The position numbers and the translations under genes are program-made. Positions 24,186 to 32,843 of a stretch of DNA of 39,140 nt are shown one piece after another (position 1 is the stretch's first letter; every line of letters starts with the position of its first letter). Source of the DNA: Fidelibacterota bacterium UBA2125 (GTDB lineage: Bacteria > Fidelibacterota > Marinisomatia > Marinisomatales > S15-B10); assembly GCA_002329125.1 (NCBI GenBank), contig DCXX01000009.1, positions 1-39,140 of the forward strand, written 5' to 3'. Below the pieces are notes generated by a model. The model was not told the origin of the DNA, did not search any database, and worked only from the letters and a program-made list of their open reading frames with translations.

Positions 24186-25784
24186 ATGGATCTCGCATAT
24201 CTTGGACTGAAATCTGTAGGGGAAATAAAACGGAATCTCCCCCTGAGTGAGTTGGCTGAAATGGCCGTTCAGCGGGGCGAGGGACAGCTTGGGATGAAGG
24301 GTGCTCTCATGGTGGACACAGGGAAATACACTGGCCGGTCACCCAATGACCGTTTCGTAGTGGATGAACCAAGCACCAGGGACCACATCTGGTGGGGCGA
24401 TGTGAATAGACCCGTTTCGGTTGAGGTGTTTGATCATCTTTACGAACAAGTGACCAATTATTACAATTCCAATGACGATGGTCTCGGAGTTCTCGTTTTT
24501 GACGGTTTTTCCGGGACTGAGGAGAATACTTCCATGCCTGTTCGGTTCTTGGCCAAGAAAGCGTGGCAAGCAATCTTCGTCAACAATATGTTCATTCGGC
24601 CAACCGATGGTCAACTGACAGATTTTTTACCTCGGTTTACCATTATCAACGCCTCAGCCGTCGTGGACGAAGAGTGGAAAGCTCACGGCCTCAATTCGGA
24701 GACATTCATTCTGTTCCATCTCGGACGAGGCATTGCCATTATAGGTGGTACGGAGTACGGTGGAGAGATGAAAAAAGGGATCTTTTCCGTCATGAACTTC
24801 CGGCTACCATTGAAAGGGATTCTTACAATGCATTGTGCCGCCAATGTTGATATGGACGGCAGGAATTCAGCCCTCTTTTTCGGTCTTTCCGGTACAGGAA
24901 AGACGACGCTTTCTACCGATCCCAACCGTCTTCTCATCGGTGATGACGAGCACGGCTGGTCAGATGACGGCATTTTCAACCTTGAGGGGGGCTGTTATGC
25001 CAAGGCCATCAACCTAAGCAAGGAGGCGGAGCCGGGCATCTGGAACGCCATTGGCCATGGTGCTCTTCTTGAGAATGTTGTCTATGACGAGGCGTCCCTG
25101 AAGGTCGATTTTTCTGATGGGAGTAAAACGGAAAACACCCGTATTTGCTATCCCCTTGACCATATTGAAGCTTCTGTTTATGCTACCGGAAAACCGAGCA
25201 GAGCAGGCCACCCAGAGAACATTATTTTTCTTTCCTGTGATGCTTACGGTGTGCTACCACCGGTGGCCCGTCTTAATCCTGAACAGGCAATGTATCATTT
25301 CATCAGCGGCTACACCGCCAAAGTGGCCGGTACGGAAAGAGGTGTTACCGAACCTCAGGCCACATTCTCTCCCTGTTTTGGCGGACCCTTTTTAACATTG
25401 CATCCTTTGAAATATGCAAAACTTCTGAAAGAAAAGATGGAAGAGTATAAAACGAACGTCTTTCTGGTTAATACAGGATGGAGTGGTGGCACCGCATCTT
25501 CGGGTGCTTCCAGAATGTCGCTTGCGAAGACGAGGAAAATGATCACAGCCATCCTTTCTGGATCCATTCAGAACAGTTCTTTCGAGAACGAATCTGTCTT
25601 TGGACTTGAGGTTCCAACTGAAATTTCGGGTGTTAATTCAAAAATTCTCATGCCGAGAAATGCCTGGACTGATTGTGGGAAATACGACCATGTGGCGTCC
25701 GAACTGGTGGCCAAGTTCAAAGAGAATTTCGATAAATACATGAATGATGAAACATCTTTCGGTGTTGGGGGACCGATCCTGTAA
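24186..25784 (+). CDS. pckA: ATP-dependent phosphoenolpyruvate carboxykinase
   Basis: A 532-residue cytoplasmic enzyme converting oxaloacetate and ATP to phosphoenolpyruvate and CO2 in gluconeogenesis. The kinase P-loop is GLSGTGKT (233-240), followed by GDDEHGW for metal and nucleotide binding, and an N-terminal TGRSPNDRFVV substrate site near 49-59. The length matches the bacterial ATP-type family. It starts 17 bases after the recombinase stop with TAAGGAA upstream. The C-terminal region is complete. Confidence 0.96.
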   Translation: MDLAYLGLKSVGEIKRNLPLSELAEMAVQRGEGQLGMKGALMVDTGKYTGRSPNDRFVVDEPSTRDHIWWGDVNRPVSVEVFDHLYEQVTNYYNSNDDGLGVLVFDGFSGTEENTSMPVRFLAKKAWQAIFVNNMFIRPTDGQLTDFLPRFTIINASAVVDEEWKAHGLNSETFILFHLGRGIAIIGGTEYGGEMKKGIFSVMNFRLPLKGILTMHCAANVDMDGRNSALFFGLSGTGKTTLSTDPNRLLIGDDEHGWSDDGIFNLEGGCYAKAINLSKEAEPGIWNAIGHGALLENVVYDEASLKVDFSDGSKTENTRICYPLDHIEASVYATGKPSRAGHPENIIFLSCDAYGVLPPVARLNPEQAMYHFISGYTAKVAGTERGVTEPQATFSPCFGGPFLTLHPLKYAKLLKEKMEEYKTNVFLVNTGWSGGTASSGASRMSLAKTRKMITAILSGSIQNSSFENESVFGLEVPTEISGVNSKILMPRNAWTDCGKYDHVASELVAKFKENFDKYMNDETSFGVGGPIL

Positions 25785-25815
25785 TGCTTTCGGGTTTATT
25801 AATAAAGCACTTTAG

Positions 25816-25822
25816 AAGGAGG
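25816..25822 (+). promoter_or_regulatory. Strong ribosome binding site of the hibernation factor
   Basis: AAGGAGG lies four bases before ATG 25827, the clearest Shine-Dalgarno match in the window, where most genes have weak or no such site. It suggests high translation of the small factor. Confidence 0.6.
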
Positions 25823-25826
25823 AAAT

Positions 25827-26117
25827 ATGGATATTGCACTGACTGCGCCCCATATTGATGTGACAGATGAACAGAAATCCTATCTGGAAAAGCGGCTCAA
25901 CAAAGTGGACCGTCTTATTAAACTGCCCATTTACTGCCGAGTCACCCTGGATAAGGAAAATAATGATTTTGTTACCGAAATCAACCTTTCTGTTCCGGGG
26001 GACACCATCTTCGTAAAAGCACTTTCGAATGATCAAACAAAGTCCATTGATGATGCGGTGGATAAACTTGTCACTCGTGTGGTGAAGTTTAAAGAGACCA
26101 GATTCTCAAAAATTTGA
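25827..26117 (+). CDS. hpf: Short ribosome hibernation-promoting factor
   Basis: A 96-residue protein of the HPF/YfiA (RaiA) family that binds the 30S decoding region and silences ribosomes in stationary phase. The single domain shows the usual pattern: DIALTAPHIDVTDEQKSYLEK at the start, a central VTEINLSVPG strand pair, and a C-terminal helix with DDAVDKLVTRVVKFK. It lacks the C-terminal dimerisation domain of long HPF, so it is the short type. It lies between pckA and a sugar nucleotidyltransferase. Confidence 0.88.
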   Translation: MDIALTAPHIDVTDEQKSYLEKRLNKVDRLIKLPIYCRVTLDKENNDFVTEINLSVPGDTIFVKALSNDQTKSIDDAVDKLVTRVVKFKETRFSKI

Positions 26118-26118
26118 A

Positions 26119-26148
26119 CTGACAATCTTTTCTAACATTACCTCTAAT
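26119..26148 (+). promoter_or_regulatory. Possible promoter giving a leaderless nucleotidyltransferase transcript
   Basis: CTGACA (26119-26124) and TCTAAT (26143-26148) are each five of six to consensus with an 18-base spacer. Transcription would begin about 26155, almost at ATG 26154, and no ribosome site is visible. This would be leaderless translation. Confidence 0.3.
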
Positions 26149-26153
26149 TATTC

Positions 26154-27053
26154 ATGAAAGTAATCATACCAGTTGCAGGACATGGTACGCGCCTCCGTCC
26201 TCACACTGACAAAAGGCAAAAATGTCTTCTTCCGGTAGCGGGGAAGCCTGTGATTGATCATATTCTTGAACCTCTCATTGAACAGGGATTTGATGAGATT
26301 GTTCTTGTTACAGGATACCTTGAGGAGCAGCTAAAGGCCCACGTTTCCAAATTTGATGCTCAATTTACATTCGCGTTTCAACAGGAACCACTTGGTCTGG
26401 GACATGCCGTCTTTCAAGGTTTGGAGGAGAGTGACGCACCGGCCTTGATTCAGCTGGGAGATGTCATCTACGATCTAGACTTTCAGCAGTTCTGCAGACC
26501 GGATAATCATAGAATTGCGGTGAATGAGGTACCGGATCCTGAACGTTTCGGAATCGTAGAAGTGGAAGGAGATCGGATAGTGAATGTTCTTGAGAAACCG
26601 GATAATCCTCCTTCCAATCTGGCCATTATCGGTCTCTATTTTCTGTCGAGTCAGCGCCCTCTGTGGAATGTGGTGAAACATCTCATGGATAACGAGATCA
26701 CTACAAGAGGAGAGATCCAGCTTGCCGATGCTTTACAGTTGATGGTGGAGAACAACGAAACGGTCACAGCGGAACATATTCCCAAATGGCACGATTGCGG
26801 TGTCCCCGAGACGTTTCTGGAAGCGAATAGGGCGCTCCTTATACCTTCCGGAAAAACTATCGATGGGAGCACCCTTGTTGAACCTGTTTATATTGGCGAA
26901 AACTGTGAAATTGTCAATTCCAAAGTTGGGCCCAATGTAACAGTCATGGACGGCGCAAAAATCAGCGATTCCCACATTTCGGAGAGTATTGTTTTGTGGA
27001 ACGCCAATATAAAGGGCCAAACTGTGGAGAATCAGCTGGTTGAAGAGGGTTAG
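26154..27053 (+). CDS. Sugar-phosphate nucleotidyltransferase
   Basis: A 299-residue enzyme of the glucose-1-phosphate nucleotidyltransferase class that forms NDP-sugars for polysaccharides. The N-terminal nucleotide loop is GHGTRLRPHT (9-18), with KCLLPVAGKPVIDHIL beside it; a magnesium Asp appears in IQLGDVIYD. From about 230 the sequence turns to a left-handed beta-helix (VEPVYIGENCEIVNSKVGPNVTV), as in UDP- or dTDP-glucose pyrophosphorylase-like proteins. The sugar and base specificity cannot be told. It stands between hpf and metK. Confidence 0.85.
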   Translation: MKVIIPVAGHGTRLRPHTDKRQKCLLPVAGKPVIDHILEPLIEQGFDEIVLVTGYLEEQLKAHVSKFDAQFTFAFQQEPLGLGHAVFQGLEESDAPALIQLGDVIYDLDFQQFCRPDNHRIAVNEVPDPERFGIVEVEGDRIVNVLEKPDNPPSNLAIIGLYFLSSQRPLWNVVKHLMDNEITTRGEIQLADALQLMVENNETVTAEHIPKWHDCGVPETFLEANRALLIPSGKTIDGSTLVEPVYIGENCEIVNSKVGPNVTVMDGAKISDSHISESIVLWNANIKGQTVENQLVEEG

Positions 27054-27079
27054 GTGGCATGGACATTTGTGTTGTTTTT

Positions 27080-27119
27080 CCTCGAGAAAGTGGAGTAAGT
27101 TTGTCTCTACTTTCCGAGG
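27080..27119 (+). promoter_or_regulatory. Strong leader hairpin upstream of metK
   Basis: CCTCG (27080-27084) pairs with CGAGG (27115-27119), and GAAAGTGGAG (27086-27095) pairs with CTCTACTTTC (27105-27114) with one G-T wobble. A single A bulge at 27085 interrupts the 15-bp stem; the loop has 9 bases. No T-run follows, so it is not a standard terminator for the preceding gene. It ends 30 bases before the metK start and may be a control element. It does not match any SAM riboswitch class that I can recognise. Confidence 0.55.
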
Positions 27120-27149
27120 TAGTCGATAAAAAATGAGGGAGAAAAATAA

Positions 27150-28310
27150 GTGAAAAGCAGGATTTTTACATCCGAGTCTGTGACAGAAGGTCATCCCGAT
27201 AAGGTCTGCGATCAGATTTCCGATGCAATTCTAGATGAGATTATTGGACATGACCCCGATGCCCGTGTAGCGTGTGAAACGCTCACCACAACCGGACTTG
27301 TTCTTGTATCCGGTGAAGTGACCACTGACTGCTATGTTGATGTTCAGAAGGTAGTGAGGAGAACATTGGGAGATATTGGTTACACTGACCCGGAGTACGG
27401 CCTTGATTATGAAGATTGCTCAGTGCTGACATCCATTCATGAGCAAAGTCCAGATATTGCTCAAGGTGTCGATTCATCTAAAGACAAAGAGCAAGGAGCC
27501 GGCGACCAGGGTTTGATGTTCGGTTATGCTTGTGATGAGACGGATGTTCTTATGCCGTTGCCTATTACATTGGCTCACCGTCTGGCGAAAAGACTGGCTG
27601 ATGTCAGAAAAGATGGCACACTTCCGTGGTCCCGTCCGGACGGAAAAACACAGGTTTCCATAAGTTATAAAGATGACAAGCCAGTAGGATTGGAAAAAGT
27701 TGTAGTTGCTATTCAGCATGATCCCGATGTGGATAATGACGAGATACATTCATCCATTAAAAGCGAGGTTATTGAACCTGTCTGCAAGGATTGGCTTGGC
27801 GATGGGACGCAATATTTCATCAATAGCACTGGTGCTTTCGTAAAGGGTGGCCCTGAAGCAGATACGGGACTCACTGGCCGGAAGATTATAGTGGACACTT
27901 ACGGCGGTTACGGCCGCCACGGTGGCGGTGCTTTTTCCGGAAAAGATCCCTCGAAAGTAGACCGATCTGCGTCCTATATGGCACGCTATATTGCTAAGAA
28001 TGTGGTTGCAGCCGGTTTAGCTTCGCGATGTGAAGTGCAGCTGGCTTATTCCATTGGTGAGGCGGAGCCTGTATCCATTAATGTGGATACCTTTGGGACC
28101 GGTGCTCTGGAGGATCAAAAGCTTGAGGCAATTGTGAGCGATCATTTTCCTGTTAAACCGAAAGAAATCATTGATGTCCTGGATCTAAAGAAACCGATTT
28201 ATCAACAGACGGCGGCTTACGGCCACTTTGGTAGAGAAGAGGACGGTTTTACATGGGAAAAACTGGATAAAGCTGAACAGTTGAAGCACTATTTAAACGG
28301 GAGAGGATAA
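27150..28310 (+). CDS. metK: S-adenosylmethionine synthetase
   Basis: A 386-residue cytoplasmic enzyme making S-adenosylmethionine from methionine and ATP. The start FTSESVTEGHPDKVCDQISD holds the ATP-binding His, GAGDQGLMFGYAC is the hexapeptide-type signature, and GGGAFSGKDPSKVDRSA the P-loop-like motif. All three regions are intact and the length is normal. The start codon is GTG with GAGGGAGA upstream. ahcY follows after four bases, so the pair supplies and recycles the methyl donor. Confidence 0.96.
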   Translation: MKSRIFTSESVTEGHPDKVCDQISDAILDEIIGHDPDARVACETLTTTGLVLVSGEVTTDCYVDVQKVVRRTLGDIGYTDPEYGLDYEDCSVLTSIHEQSPDIAQGVDSSKDKEQGAGDQGLMFGYACDETDVLMPLPITLAHRLAKRLADVRKDGTLPWSRPDGKTQVSISYKDDKPVGLEKVVVAIQHDPDVDNDEIHSSIKSEVIEPVCKDWLGDGTQYFINSTGAFVKGGPEADTGLTGRKIIVDTYGGYGRHGGGAFSGKDPSKVDRSASYMARYIAKNVVAAGLASRCEVQLAYSIGEAEPVSINVDTFGTGALEDQKLEAIVSDHFPVKPKEIIDVLDLKKPIYQQTAAYGHFGREEDGFTWEKLDKAEQLKHYLNGRG

Positions 28311-28314
28311 AGAA

Positions 28315-29571
28315 ATGTCAGACTATGATGTGAAGGACTTGGGCCTCGCACCTGCCGGGAATAAAAGGATTTTGTGGGCGGACCGAAATATGCCTGTTCT
28401 CGCTTCAATCCGAGAGCGTTTTGAGAAGGAGAAACCGTTGGAAGGAACAAGGCTTTCAGCTTGTTTGCATGTAACGGCTGAGACGGCGAACCTCATGAGA
28501 ACGCTCAATGCAGGTGGTGCCGATACGCTACTTTGTGCGTCCAATCCACTTTCTACGCAGGATGATGTGGCAGCTTCACTGGTGCAGGATTTTGATGTGA
28601 AAACTTTCTCCGTAAACGGTGAGGATAATGACACGTACTATGCCCATATCAAAGCGGCTATTGAGCACAGGCCGCAGATCACCTTTGATGATGGTGCTGA
28701 TCTTGTCAGTATGCTCCATTCTGACTATTCTGATCAGATCCCTGAAGTAAAATGTAGCATGGAGGAAACCACAACAGGTGTTATTAGACTGGAAGCCATG
28801 AAGAACGCAGGTGCGCTGAAGATTCCCGTTGTGGCTGTGAACGACGCTGACTCAAAACACCTTTTCGATAATCGCTACGGTACTGGACAGTCCACTGTGG
28901 ACGGTATCATCCGTGCCACGGATATTTTGCTGGCGGGGAAAACTTTTGTAGTGGGTGGTTACGGAATGTGCGGACGGGGTCTCGCGAACCGTGCCAGAGG
29001 CATGGGTTCCCATGTGGTCGTGACTGAAGTAGACCCCCTTCGAGCTCTGGAAGCGGCCATGGACGGTTTTGATGTCATGTCCATGACAGAAGCTGCTGAC
29101 ATAGGTGATATATTTTGTACTGTCACCGGGAATACAACAGTTCTTGAGAAGCATCATTTTGAAAAGATGAAAGACGGTGCTGTTGTTGCTAACTCGGGCC
29201 ATTTCAACGTCGAGATCGATATCGACTCCCTCAAAGAAATCTCAGGAGAGGTGAATGAAGGTGTCCGCGATTATGTTGATGAGTACATTTTGAAGAATGG
29301 TAACAGAGTTTATCTTCTTGGAGAGGGAAGGCTTATCAACCTCGTAGCGGCGGAAGGTCACCCAGCTTCAGTCATGGATATGAGTTTTTCAGTGCAAGCT
29401 CTCATGGCCGAATACACAGTGAAAAATGATCTTGAAGTTTCAGTTCACCAGGTCCCTAGGGAAATAGATGAACTGGTGGCCGGGTTGAAGCTTGAATCAA
29501 TGGGCATTGAGATCGATACTCTCAGCGACAAACAGAAGACATATCTGGAATCCTGGGAGGAGGGAACCTAA
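28315..29571 (+). CDS. ahcY: Adenosylhomocysteinase
   Basis: A 418-residue NAD-dependent enzyme splitting S-adenosylhomocysteine to adenosine and homocysteine. The NAD site is GGYGMCGRG (214-222); other family regions are HVTAETANLMRTL near 52-64 and the C-terminal AEGHPASVMDMSFSVQAL. The length is that of the short type found in archaea and several deep-branching bacteria. It is cotranscribed with metK, an economical arrangement for methyl-cycle turnover. Confidence 0.95.
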   Translation: MSDYDVKDLGLAPAGNKRILWADRNMPVLASIRERFEKEKPLEGTRLSACLHVTAETANLMRTLNAGGADTLLCASNPLSTQDDVAASLVQDFDVKTFSVNGEDNDTYYAHIKAAIEHRPQITFDDGADLVSMLHSDYSDQIPEVKCSMEETTTGVIRLEAMKNAGALKIPVVAVNDADSKHLFDNRYGTGQSTVDGIIRATDILLAGKTFVVGGYGMCGRGLANRARGMGSHVVVTEVDPLRALEAAMDGFDVMSMTEAADIGDIFCTVTGNTTVLEKHHFEKMKDGAVVANSGHFNVEIDIDSLKEISGEVNEGVRDYVDEYILKNGNRVYLLGEGRLINLVAAEGHPASVMDMSFSVQALMAEYTVKNDLEVSVHQVPREIDELVAGLKLESMGIEIDTLSDKQKTYLESWEEGT

Positions 29572-29591
29572 GCTCTCCTCGTAATTTTCCC

Positions 29592-32500
29592 ATGAAACGA
29601 TCCTTACCGATCGTCCCCTTATTTCTTTTATCGCTTCATTTAAGCTGCGATTTCCAGAACCCTTCCGATTTCGAAATACCCAAATGGAACATTAATCTCA
29701 CCATTCCACTGCTGGATGCTAAGTATGCTTTTGCGGACATTGTTGATGGTGAGATAATTCAAATTGATTCGACGGACAGTAGCACGATCCAGATTGAATT
29801 TGGTGGGGAGCTTACAGAAGAAACAATAGGGAGAGAATATTTAACGGTGCCAGGTGCTGCACCCGATGCCATCAATGAAGAAATATCAGTACCAACCATA
29901 TCCGATATTTTAACACTTCCTGTAGAACTGGATACCTCAATCTCTCTTCCTATAGAAGCATTTACTCAGGCTCCCGGCACTACAGTGAATGGTAGTGCTT
30001 GGAATGCTGTAGTGATGCCTTTGGAAGAAGCAATCAATGATCAATTCCCACAAAAGCTTGCGGCCATACCCCTAAATAGTGCTTTTGATGATGCTGAGAT
30101 AACCTTTCTTTCTCCTCAAAAGATAGTCATTACAGGCGAAGCTGATGACCCCAACAATGTATTCACTTCAAAAATTACTGTGAGTGATTTTCCTGCCAAT
30201 ACTGGTATAACCTCAGCCGAAGTAAGGGTTTTTACAGAATCGACAGTATCAACGGCAGAGACAAACTTGGCTGTTCATGAACATGACAAGGGCTCTGATC
30301 AGTCGAACGCTTGGGAAAGCGAAGAAGAGACAACATTCTTGAAAGATTCATCACTGGTTGACGGAACACTAAAATTCAGTCTTTTATTAAATTGGGATCG
30401 ACCTGCCGATTCAGATGATGTTCTCATAGGTGAAAACACACCCACCATTACATTGGATTTTGGATTCAAAATTACCGACCCCGATAGTCTTGTGGTTCAA
30501 ATTAAACCTAACGAACCAATGATTGACCCTTCAGTATTTGAACCCCCCAGTTTTTCTGATAATGGGGGAGGGGGGCAAGAGTGTGGTGCTAATGCCGTTT
30601 ATAGCGGGAAAATTGTTGGTACAGAAGATCAAGCATACGGAGACAGCAATAAGTTTACGTTCGGCCCTGATGGCAAGACAATTGAAAGTACTTTGCCTTT
30701 CCCAGTTGATTTTAAAATAGCATTTAAAAACTTTCATCCGCCGACTGGAAAGGATTCGGTGAAGTATGAAGCAATTCTTAAGGAAGGCACTACATACGAA
30801 AAGAATGAAATAGATATTAGCGAATATGAGTTTAAGCATAGATCGGGTAAGTATGGTGAAACCCAAAGTGATCCTTTAGCTGTTGAAGAGTTTGATGTTG
30901 ATCTTCAAGTTGAAACTCCGAGTGCAGATTATGTTGATGCACAATATCCAAATTATCCTGAAATCGGGTTTTCCATTGCTGCAGAACAGGATTGGAGGTT
31001 TGGTTTTGGTTTAGAGGTGGGTACTATGGAGTTTGGATCATTAACAGCAATAGTTGAGTGCCCTTTTCCAGCCGTTGAAGATACCATCAGTGGGATGCCA
31101 ACAGGTTTTACTGGTATGACTTTTGGAGGGATCAGTTTAGAGTTTATAATGATTAATCAGATTCGTGCTCCTGTAGATATGGATCTTAAGATTAAAGGTT
31201 TTACACCACTAGGTGATAGCGTTGTAGTTCCTGTGATCGCAACAATCGAATCACCTACTATCCAAGGTGACTCCGTTAAAACTGTTATCAGGCTGGATAA
31301 AAAGGGAACCACTCTAATAAACTATAAGCCTTTCAATGAAGAGACACCAGATACGTGCCGATACCATCCTGTAACCGAGGAACTTGTCTGTGATGGGTGG
31401 GAAGATGTTCCTATGCCTGAGAATTCCCAAACTATTATTCAATTACTGGCTTTGGGTCCTGAAACGATCAAAGTGGATGCGGCGGCAGCAATTGATGGGA
31501 AGTCAACTCTCGATATAGGAGCGGCAATTAAGGGAAGTTTCGAACTTATTGCACCTTTTGAAATTAGTGTTGATTCTTCGATGACATTTATTCCAAACCA
31601 ATCCACAATAATAGATGAGTGGCAACATGACACCCGCCAAAAGCTCCGGAATTTTGTAAGTGAAGCACTTATGACCTCCTCTGTAAAAAATGGTTTTCCA
31701 ATTGGAGGTGATATATCGGTGTTAATGTCTGATAGAGATATTTTCCCAACTGGTAGTTCAGATTCAACTTTGGCTACTTGGAGGGACAGTTTGGTAAAGG
31801 ACACTGAGAATGGAGTAAACGATACCACATTGTCTCCTACGAAATGGACAGCAGAACATACCCTTGAAGTATTAACTAATAAATGTGATGACCTGATGAA
31901 AAATGATGGATCCTATTATGTTTCGAATGTTATTTATGACAAAAACGGTTGTAGTGATTCCTCTGCGTACTTGGTTCAACACGTTCCTGGCGAAACTGAT
32001 ACTGTTATTTCCTACATCGATACATTATTAAAAATTATTCTTCCCAGTCCTAAAGATTATTATCCTGAGAGTAATGCGCCACCATACGCTGTAAAACTTC
32101 AAGGGCAACAGACATCAACATCTGGACTTGACAGTACTAAAATGCATCTCTTAACTGACATAGGTAAACACTATATCAGACCGAGCATAACATTTAGGAA
32201 GACCAGTGAAACTGTAGGAGAAGTTGAGCACAGCTTAGGTCAAGACCCATCCACAGTTTCTTTTTCATTAGAAGACACACTTTCTATAGAATCTTATATT
32301 GTTTTTCAGTTACAGACTGAAGGTTTGAGTGAAAAAGCTCAAGATGAGATAGTTGTTATTTATCCTAATGGAGGCGAGACACTTCTTACAGGTGAAACTA
32401 AAAAAATCGAATGGAAGTCTCTGGGAACAAAGTTGACAGATCCAGATTCAGATAAATTTGTAGAACTATTTACCTCCACTGATTCTCTCCCCGAAGTTTG

Positions 32501-32843
32501 TTCCGGAAACGATGAGGTGTGGAAGTCCATCAGCGGCGGAAAAATTAACAACAGTTTCGAAGAACCAGATAAATTGAAAGGTGAGCCGAAAGATTTTTGG
32601 GACTGGGAACTTACAAAGGCATCTTTAGCAGATGAAATTTCTGTTGACTCCACGATTACAGTTTGGCTCAGGATCTGTGGCAGTAATAGTGAAGAGAGCA
32701 CTGACTGTACCAAGGATGTTTGTGATATGAGCCGTTCTTGGTTCACTATAAAAGAAGGGGAAACAAATTTCCTAAGCAATCAGGTACAACCGAAGCCAAA
32801 TGAAAAGAGGAAAAAAAGAGTAATTATGAGGACCAAATTTTGA
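29592..32843 (+). CDS. 1083-residue lipoprotein with a Kre9/KNH-like C-terminal segment
   Basis: I do not recognise a full-length family. The signal ends in LHLSC, so Cys19 is the likely lipid anchor. The rest is beta-rich, acidic, and Ser/Thr/Asp-rich, with few charged clusters: an FPKW-like start (IPKWNINLTIPLLDAKYAFADIV, 25-47), a Gly-rich turn near residue 327 and several cysteines. At about 920-945 the sequence YPNGGE with a following IEWKS matches the Kre9/KNH-type beta domain seen in surface proteins. Base composition looks AT-richer than its neighbours by eye. It overlaps the next gene by four bases (TTGA), so the two are likely partners at the outer membrane. Function is unknown. Confidence 0.7.
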   Translation: MKRSLPIVPLFLLSLHLSCDFQNPSDFEIPKWNINLTIPLLDAKYAFADIVDGEIIQIDSTDSSTIQIEFGGELTEETIGREYLTVPGAAPDAINEEISVPTISDILTLPVELDTSISLPIEAFTQAPGTTVNGSAWNAVVMPLEEAINDQFPQKLAAIPLNSAFDDAEITFLSPQKIVITGEADDPNNVFTSKITVSDFPANTGITSAEVRVFTESTVSTAETNLAVHEHDKGSDQSNAWESEEETTFLKDSSLVDGTLKFSLLLNWDRPADSDDVLIGENTPTITLDFGFKITDPDSLVVQIKPNEPMIDPSVFEPPSFSDNGGGGQECGANAVYSGKIVGTEDQAYGDSNKFTFGPDGKTIESTLPFPVDFKIAFKNFHPPTGKDSVKYEAILKEGTTYEKNEIDISEYEFKHRSGKYGETQSDPLAVEEFDVDLQVETPSADYVDAQYPNYPEIGFSIAAEQDWRFGFGLEVGTMEFGSLTAIVECPFPAVEDTISGMPTGFTGMTFGGISLEFIMINQIRAPVDMDLKIKGFTPLGDSVVVPVIATIESPTIQGDSVKTVIRLDKKGTTLINYKPFNEETPDTCRYHPVTEELVCDGWEDVPMPENSQTIIQLLALGPETIKVDAAAAIDGKSTLDIGAAIKGSFELIAPFEISVDSSMTFIPNQSTIIDEWQHDTRQKLRNFVSEALMTSSVKNGFPIGGDISVLMSDRDIFPTGSSDSTLATWRDSLVKDTENGVNDTTLSPTKWTAEHTLEVLTNKCDDLMKNDGSYYVSNVIYDKNGCSDSSAYLVQHVPGETDTVISYIDTLLKIILPSPKDYYPESNAPPYAVKLQGQQTSTSGLDSTKMHLLTDIGKHYIRPSITFRKTSETVGEVEHSLGQDPSTVSFSLEDTLSIESYIVFQLQTEGLSEKAQDEIVVIYPNGGETLLTGETKKIEWKSLGTKLTDPDSDKFVELFTSTDSLPEVCSGNDEVWKSISGGKINNSFEEPDKLKGEPKDFWDWELTKASLADEISVDSTITVWLRICGSNSEESTDCTKDVCDMSRSWFTIKEGETNFLSNQVQPKPNEKRKKRVIMRTKF

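Noticed and set aside
25785..25809. TGCTTT/AAAGCA inverted repeat between pckA and hpf as terminator
   Set aside because: A six-base AT-rich stem with a 13-base loop and no T-run is too weak to call.
30543..30575. C-run followed by two G-runs inside the large lipoprotein gene, possible slippage site or hairpin
   Set aside because: The runs are only five to six bases long and code for a plain Gly-rich turn; the frame continues unbroken on both sides, and nothing suggests phase variation.
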